Assembly (NCBI GenBank): GCA_001600355.1
Contig: BCJU01000003.1
Coordinates: 372,001 to 436,000, forward strand
Direction of reading: 5' to 3'
Origin: Meira nashicola
Taxonomy: Eukaryota; Basidiomycota; Exobasidiomycetes; Exobasidiales; Brachybasidiaceae
DNA length: 64,000 nucleotides
The notes below the pieces were generated by a model. That model saw only the letters and a list, made by a program, of their open reading frames with translations. It ran no database searches and was not told the origin of the DNA. A program made the translations under genes and the position numbers. Positions 59,399-64,000 of this stretch are shown here, in pieces. Position 1 is the first letter of the stretch; the number at the start of each line of letters is the position of its first letter.

Positions 59399-60053
59399 TA
59401 TGATGAAAGTGTTATTCTACCGCTGTATAAGGTAATTCATGACTTGATTGGGAATGGTGGGGTGATGGTAAGAATCTATTTATAACATTTCTTCTGCATA
59501 AAAGGTACGACACTTTTCTGCCAAAATGAATTTTAATGCAATCCAAAAGATCAACACTTTCTGCATTCCCGCTTAATAGACGCGTTAATTCTCTTAGCGG
59601 ACGCACAAACACGCCGGCCGGTACCTATTTTCAAACGCAGAGAGATCCAACCCTCGGTCAATAGAGACATGTAGAAAACATTACGCGTAGGTGATTGATA
59701 TGAACGAAGAGTCATGTCGATATTCAATCTATATTTGAAAGATAGTTGATGAGTAACGAAAATGATATATTCAAAAGGATTGAATTTTGTTTAGTGCAAA
59801 GTGATTGAATGAAAACGTACCTGCGCCGGATGCTGAGCATAAAAGACACGGCTTTTACACAGCCCGCCCTACACATAAGCAAAGCAAATCTACCAGAGGA
59901 TTCTACGAGAAGTATAAATGCAGGGCGTGACGCACAATAGTGCATTAGACTACATGCGTGCGTACGTGCGTGCGTGCGCCAGCTTCAGCGCCTAATGAAA
60001 CTTACTTGCCGCCACCTATTTCTTTTCTGATCCACCAACATCCTACGTCGATA
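59399..60053. promoter_or_regulatory. Divergent promoter of MPDU1 and BAX-inhibitor-1
   Basis: About 650 bases. It contains ACGCGT near 59579 and 59683, ATTAGACTACATGC at 59944-59957, a TGCG tetranucleotide tract near 59954-59978 and CGCCTAA at 59989-59995, 59 bases before the BI-1 ATG. No gene. Confidence 0.55.
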
Positions 60054-60878
60054 ATGTCTTATTCGCAAGCACCTCCAACCTATACGGGTCCAAAGACTCA
60101 TTCTGGTGGCTACCAAGCCATTTCACAAGAAGATAACCCTGGAAGCTCTTCTCAACCTTTGCTTCACGATGCTCCTCGTGAAGAAGGTGATATTGATCCG
60201 GATGATTTCAAATTTGGCGTTACAGTTGAACAAAGTTCACCTGAAATTCGTCAAATGTTCTTGAAAAAAGTCTATTCTGTTTTATTTATTCAACTTTTCG
60301 CTACTACGGTTATGGCTGGCATTTTTAGTACACCAACAATTACAACATGGGTTAGAGAAAATACATGGTCTTATATTGTCAGCATGATCGGAAGTATCGT
60401 CACGATGGGATTCTTATTCTTCAAACGTCATTCTCATCCTCTCAATTTCGTCTTATTGGGATTATTCACCGCACTTGAAGCCTTTTCGCTCGGTCTAATC
60501 GTTTCATACGTTTCACAAGTAGTCGTATTGCAAGCATTAATCATCACACTTTTCACCTTTTTAGGATTGACTTTGTTCACATTCCAGTCAAGATATGATT
60601 TCAGTAAGATGGGCCCTTGGCTATTTGGAGGATTACTCTTTTTGGTCGGTGCCGGTTTTGTGCAAATCTTTTTGCCATTCAGCCATGCTATCGATATCGC
60701 TTTTGCCGCTGGAGGATGTTTGATCTTTAGTGGATACATCATCTACGATACCCATATGATCTTGAAAAGATTATCTCCCGAAGAATGGGTTCTTGCTGTC
60801 GTATCGCTTTACCTCGACATTCTCAACCTTTTCATCAATGTCTTGCGTATCCTTAACGGAACTTCAAACGATAATTAA
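60054..60878 (+). CDS. BAX inhibitor-1/Lifeguard (TMBIM) family membrane protein
   Basis: Seven-helix ER or Golgi membrane protein, predicted calcium-leak channel that protects from stress-induced death. 274 residues from ATG 60054 (MSYSQAPPTYTGPKTHSGGY); a longer GTG-opened frame is not used. The Pro/Ser/Gly-rich N-terminus (about 60 residues) is typical of Lifeguard members. The core begins SSPEIRQMFLKKVYSVLFIQL. Hydrophobic helices follow, including SYIVSMIGSIVTMGFLFF, LGLFTALEAFSLGLIVSYV and LIITLFTFLGLTLF. The family end YIIYDTHMIL and PEEWVLAVVSLYLDILNLF is complete. Fungal homologues are Bxi1/Ybh3-like. Confidence 0.95.
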   Translation: MSYSQAPPTYTGPKTHSGGYQAISQEDNPGSSSQPLLHDAPREEGDIDPDDFKFGVTVEQSSPEIRQMFLKKVYSVLFIQLFATTVMAGIFSTPTITTWVRENTWSYIVSMIGSIVTMGFLFFKRHSHPLNFVLLGLFTALEAFSLGLIVSYVSQVVVLQALIITLFTFLGLTLFTFQSRYDFSKMGPWLFGGLLFLVGAGFVQIFLPFSHAIDIAFAAGGCLIFSGYIIYDTHMILKRLSPEEWVLAVVSLYLDILNLFINVLRILNGTSNDN

Positions 60879-61046
60879 GGCACGATATGCTTCTTTTCTC
60901 TCTAATGATCACCAACTCGCCTTTTCTGTATATCATCCTTTCATTCTATTCAATTGATTTCTTTTGAACGTTCGAAAAATATCATTGGTATGAAGCTTAG
61001 GGTAACGTATGTACAAATCGAAAATGGGAAAGGATAGAGAGGTATA

Positions 61047-61828
61047 TCAATTCTCTTTCTTCTTCTCTGGTCTCATGGATGCCCTTTTGATGGCTTTTTG
61101 ACTAGCTTCAGCAGCTTCTTTAATCTTTTGAACGCCATCGTTGACTTGTTTCTTGCTAGAAGAAGTAAGCTTTTCGTAAGCTTCAAATGCTTTTTGCCTT
61201 ACGCCATCGAATGTTTTTCCGGCTGATTGATAAGTTTGTTGGGCAATCTGTTTAACATCATCAACTGCTTTCTCGGCAGTAGATTGAACTTTGGCTTCTT
61301 CCACTTTTGGCTTTTCTTCTTCCTTTTTAGTTGCTTCTTCTTTGACAGGTTCACTTTGTGAAGGTTCAACGTCTTTATCATTTTCTTGTGGTTTATCCTC
61401 CGTGATTGATTCTTGTACAACTTCTTCTTTCTTTTGCTCTTCCGTCTCTTCGATTGGTGATTCGACAAAGACTGTACTAGAAGAAGGTGCTGGCTCACCG
61501 GTTCCGAGATATTTGTCTAATGCACCGTTGAACGCATTGCAAACACTAAAACAAGAGAGACAAGGGTGATCAGCAAACAAGAACGTCTCCCAATGATAAC
61601 TTTGAATACGTACCCATTATAAGCACCGCCTAGATAACCTGGCATGGTTTTTGTAGGAGCATCTTGCTCTTCTTCTTCTACCACCGCATGAGAAGAAGAA
61701 GTGTCTTTGTCTTTTGGTTGTTCTGAAGGTGGCATGATAGAAAAGGTGTAATATAAAGTGCCACAAAAAGTACCTACAATAAAGACGGGAAGGACGATAT
61801 GTCGAGAGGAAATAGTGTTTAAGAACAT
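61047..61828 (-). CDS. Membrane-anchored acidic helical protein, two exons, function unknown
   Basis: About 237 residues from exons 61828-61614 and 61545-61047; intron 61613-61546 (GTACGT...TTTTAG). Splicing changes the exon 1 frame end to GAYNGVCNAFNGALDKYLG. An N-terminal hydrophobic stretch (IVLPVFIVGTFCGTLYYTFSI) looks like an anchor. A Glu-rich, disordered middle follows (EETEEQKKEEVVQE, EEATKKEEEKPKVEEAK). The C-terminal 80 residues have an amphipathic pattern, VKQIAQQTYQSAGKTFDGVR, QKAFEAYEKLTSSSKKQVND, ending in basic KRASMRPEKKKEN, as in apolipoprotein-like or perilipin-like lipid-surface helices. That likeness is only suggestive. Family not recognised. Confidence 0.75.
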
Positions 61829-61981
61829 GGTTGAATGGATAAGCTATTTAGAGGATTCATACATTGTTGAAATGTATAGCATTCATTCACCCCTTTTTTC
61901 ATTCAATTCATCCCTAATTAATAAATAAATGCATTCCGATATGTACATCAATTTCATGCATATACAAAACAATTTCATCCC

Positions 61982-62372
61982 TTATGCACTTGGTTGACTA
62001 GATCCACCTTGACCTGCATTTCCTATTGAAGAAATTCCTTGTTCGAATTGACCTTTACCATCAGAGACTGTTGCACTATGATCTTGTGGTGCATGTCCAT
62101 CTAAGGCTAAATCTTGTTGACGTTTTTCATCTGTGCCAACTTGTTTTCCATCAGATGCAATACCTTCGCCTAATTTATCTGCTCCATCATTGATTGTACC
62201 CCTAATCACTTCTCCTGCTCCATGGGCAGCATTAAAAACGCTTTCATCAAAAAGGGAAAAAGGGGGTTAAGAAGGGGTTTATTAGCTTTTTGTTACAATC
62301 AACACCAAATGATATGCTTTTAAACACTTACCCCTTAATAGCATCACCAAGTCCTTGTGCTCCGTTTGACAT
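61982..62372 (-). CDS. Small Gly/Asp/Gln-rich hydrophilic protein, two exons
   Basis: 99 residues from exons 62372-62332 (MSNGAQGLGDAIK) and 62240-61982, intron 62331-62241 (GTAAGT...GAAAG), joined as IKGVFNAAHGAGEVIRGTIN. The rest is hydrophilic (DKLGEGIASDGKQVGTDEKR, DGKGQFEQGISSIGNAG) and lacks Cys, Trp and any membrane segment. The composition, repeated Gly-Asp-Gly and helical first part are like small stress or hydrophilin-type fungal proteins. No family is recognised, so the role is not assigned. Confidence 0.75.
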
Positions 62373-62893
62373 TTTTGTTTTATGATTGATTGTTATGGTT
62401 TAGGAGAAGGATGTGTTCTTCTATAAGTTGTAGGTCTTATATTGCACCCTATTTTTTCGCAGGTGGAGGTTTCTGCGTGCGTATGTGGCTTGTGCAGTTT
62501 CATTGATCGAGGGCTTCGTGTTCACAATACACGTTAGATTACGTATACAATTTGTTGAACTACATGCTTACGTACATATCATTCAGAGAAGATGCTATGC
62601 ACTTGGCTTTAGACAGCAACTGAGTCTATGAGTTAGACCTACTATAGGTAGGTACCAGTCCAAGAGACTGAGATATGTATGTCGGCCTGTCAAAATAAAA
62701 ATAAAATTGAAAAGTGTTTGCCCGAGGCCAAGATTGTTACGCGTTGAAAAAGTAAGCGGCGGGCGGCGGCTATTCGGTTCATTAACCGGATTGATGTTTG
62801 CACCACAATTTTTAAAAATAGGCAGATTAGAAGAACGTGGGCGGTCATCATACCTACCATCATCACCTTTGACATTCGAACTCTTTTCACATT
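62373..62893. promoter_or_regulatory. Divergent promoter region
   Basis: About 520 bases between divergent genes. ACGTTAGATTACGTATAC at 62531-62548 resembles the TTAGAYTACATGC element; GAACTACATGC follows at 62557. ACGCGT lies near 62739 and GGCGGGCGGCGG near 62758. No gene. Confidence 0.5.
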
Positions 62894-64000
62894 ATGGCCC
62901 CTTCTCCCAAACAAGGTGAACGTAAATATGATGTTGTCCTCTTTGGAGCAACAGGATTTACAGGTAAATTAGTAGCCACTTACCTCAACTCTCATTCCGG
63001 TAAACCAAAATGGGCAATGGCCGGTAGATCAAAAGAAAGAATAGAGAAAGTACGTAAAGAGTTACAAATTGATTCAAAAATTGAAATTATTGAAGCAAAT
63101 AATACAAATATTGAATCATTACATTCTTTAGCAAAACAAACTCGTTGCGTTATTAATGTAGTTGGACCTTTTCGATTATTAGGAGCAGAAGAATTGGTGA
63201 AAGCATGTATTGCAGAAGGAACGCATTATGTTGATTTGAGTGGTGAAACTGGTTTTAACGAAAGTTTGATCAAAAATCATCATGAATCAGCCAAGAAAGC
63301 AGGAGTGATCATTACACCTTCTGTCGGTTTGGATAGTTTACCTTCTGATATTTCAACATATTTGGCAGTTCAACATTTGAAAAACGTTTTACATGCTCCA
63401 GGTGCAGAAGAAGTTATTGTTGCATTGAAAGAAGCACCTATCTTTTCAACCGGAACAGTTCATTCAGCTTGCGATATGGTCGACGAAGATAAGACACAAT
63501 TGCAATTTTGTGATGAAGATAGATTGGCAACACGTAAGCCAGTCAAACCTATGAGTAATACAGCTGCAATTTGGTTACCTCAATTCAATGCTTATGGAGG
63601 TGGTTACGTTTTAAGTCCTCATAATGTAAGAACAGTTTATCGTTCATGGAGTTTATTAGAAGATGCTGCAGGTAAAGATAGTTATGGTGCAAATTTTACA
63701 TATGAAGATACTTTACTTGGAGGATCATGGGCATTTTCACAAGTTCAAAATCGAGTTCAAGTTTTTGCAAATCTATTGTTGAACAATTTACCTCCAATTC
63801 GTTGGGCTTTACGAAAAGCATTACCAACAGGAGGAGGTCCTTCGGTTGGTATGCAAAATAGAGTTAAAACTGACGCTCGTGCTTGGGCACGGTATGGACA
63901 AAAACAAGCAATTTCAACGTTTAAAGCACCAGGTGATCCAGGTTATAAAATGACGGCAAGAATGATTTCTGAAGTTGCATTAGCTACTGCTTTAGATCAT
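62894..64000 (+). CDS. Saccharopine dehydrogenase-like oxidoreductase, cut by the window end
   Basis: Starts at ATG 62894 (MAPSPKQGERKYDVVLFGAT) and runs open to the end of the window, at least 369 codons, no intron seen. The Rossmann NAD(P) motif is GATGFTGKLVATYL near residues 19-32. The conserved CVINVVGPFRLLGAEELVKAC, HYVDLSGETGFNE and TPSVGLDSLPSDIS match the saccharopine dehydrogenase-like/trans-acting enoyl reductase group (SCCPDH). Lysine biosynthesis enzymes proper differ; members here are usually lipid-droplet or lipid-linked oxidoreductases. The remaining C-terminus lies outside the window. Confidence 0.9.
   Translation, partial: MAPSPKQGERKYDVVLFGATGFTGKLVATYLNSHSGKPKWAMAGRSKERIEKVRKELQIDSKIEIIEANNTNIESLHSLAKQTRCVINVVGPFRLLGAEELVKACIAEGTHYVDLSGETGFNESLIKNHHESAKKAGVIITPSVGLDSLPSDISTYLAVQHLKNVLHAPGAEEVIVALKEAPIFSTGTVHSACDMVDEDKTQLQFCDEDRLATRKPVKPMSNTAAIWLPQFNAYGGGYVLSPHNVRTVYRSWSLLEDAAGKDSYGANFTYEDTLLGGSWAFSQVQNRVQVFANLLLNNLPPIRWALRKALPTGGGPSVGMQNRVKTDARAWARYGQKQAISTFKAPGDPGYKMTARMISEVALATALDH

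Noticed and set aside
59958..60053. N-terminal extension of the BAX-inhibitor gene
   Set aside because: It begins at GTG inside a TGCG repeat tract and has no family likeness; the ATG at 60054 is followed by the usual Pro-rich start.

Overview
The window is nuclear DNA of a fungus, most likely a basidiomycete and probably Ustilaginomycotina. I cannot name the genus. The base composition is clearly AT-rich. Genes are compact, often intronless, and otherwise carry one or two short introns (about 51-95 bases, GTRNGT...YAG), usually near the 5' end. Spliced genes of clear eukaryotic families (histone H3, kinesin-4, glycyl-tRNA synthetase, MCM-binding protein, DNA polymerase eta, PEX11, MPDU1) and fungal-specific families (DUF1769, GH5 of the YBR056W type) support this. 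Runs of N show a draft scaffold.

Layout. 0-13.2 kb: an unidentified Lys-rich protein, a wax-ester-synthase/DGAT-like acyltransferase with a repetitive N-terminus, histone H3, a long gene-free stretch, a small basic protein, then two tandem secreted GH3 beta-glucosidases. 14.0-16.4 kb: left arm of a large inverted repeat. 16.6-47.4 kb: two paralogous small secreted Cys/Pro-rich proteins, an OM14-like membrane protein, a GH18 chitinase, a glutamate-decarboxylase-family enzyme, glycyl-tRNA synthetase, a Dpb4/POLE3-like histone-fold protein, a giant kinesin-4, GH47 mannosidase, MCMBP, DNA polymerase eta, an acid sphingomyelinase-like enzyme, a TDA3-like oxidoreductase and a cytosolic GH5 enzyme. 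47.8-49.6 kb: right arm of the inverted repeat. 49.8-64 kb: phytanoyl-CoA dioxygenase-like, DUF1769, PSMD9/Nas2, GH20 hexosaminidase, PEX11, GNAT acetyltransferase, MPDU1, BAX-inhibitor-1, two unidentified small proteins and a saccharopine-dehydrogenase-like reductase cut by the window end.

Themes. Many genes concern carbohydrate and cell-wall turnover (GH3 x2, GH18, GH47, GH5, GH20, MPDU1). A second group concerns chromatin and DNA replication (H3, Dpb4-like, MCMBP, Pol eta). ACGCGT boxes of the MCB type lie in the Dpb4-like promoter and in the shared MCMBP/Pol eta promoter.

The most unusual features are the inverted repeat about 2 kb long that brackets about 31 kb of mostly core genes and carries a conserved unknown ORF with expandable minisatellites, and the pair of seven-cysteine secreted proteins just inside its left arm. 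I found no tRNA genes, CRISPR arrays or recognisable transposase or reverse transcriptase.
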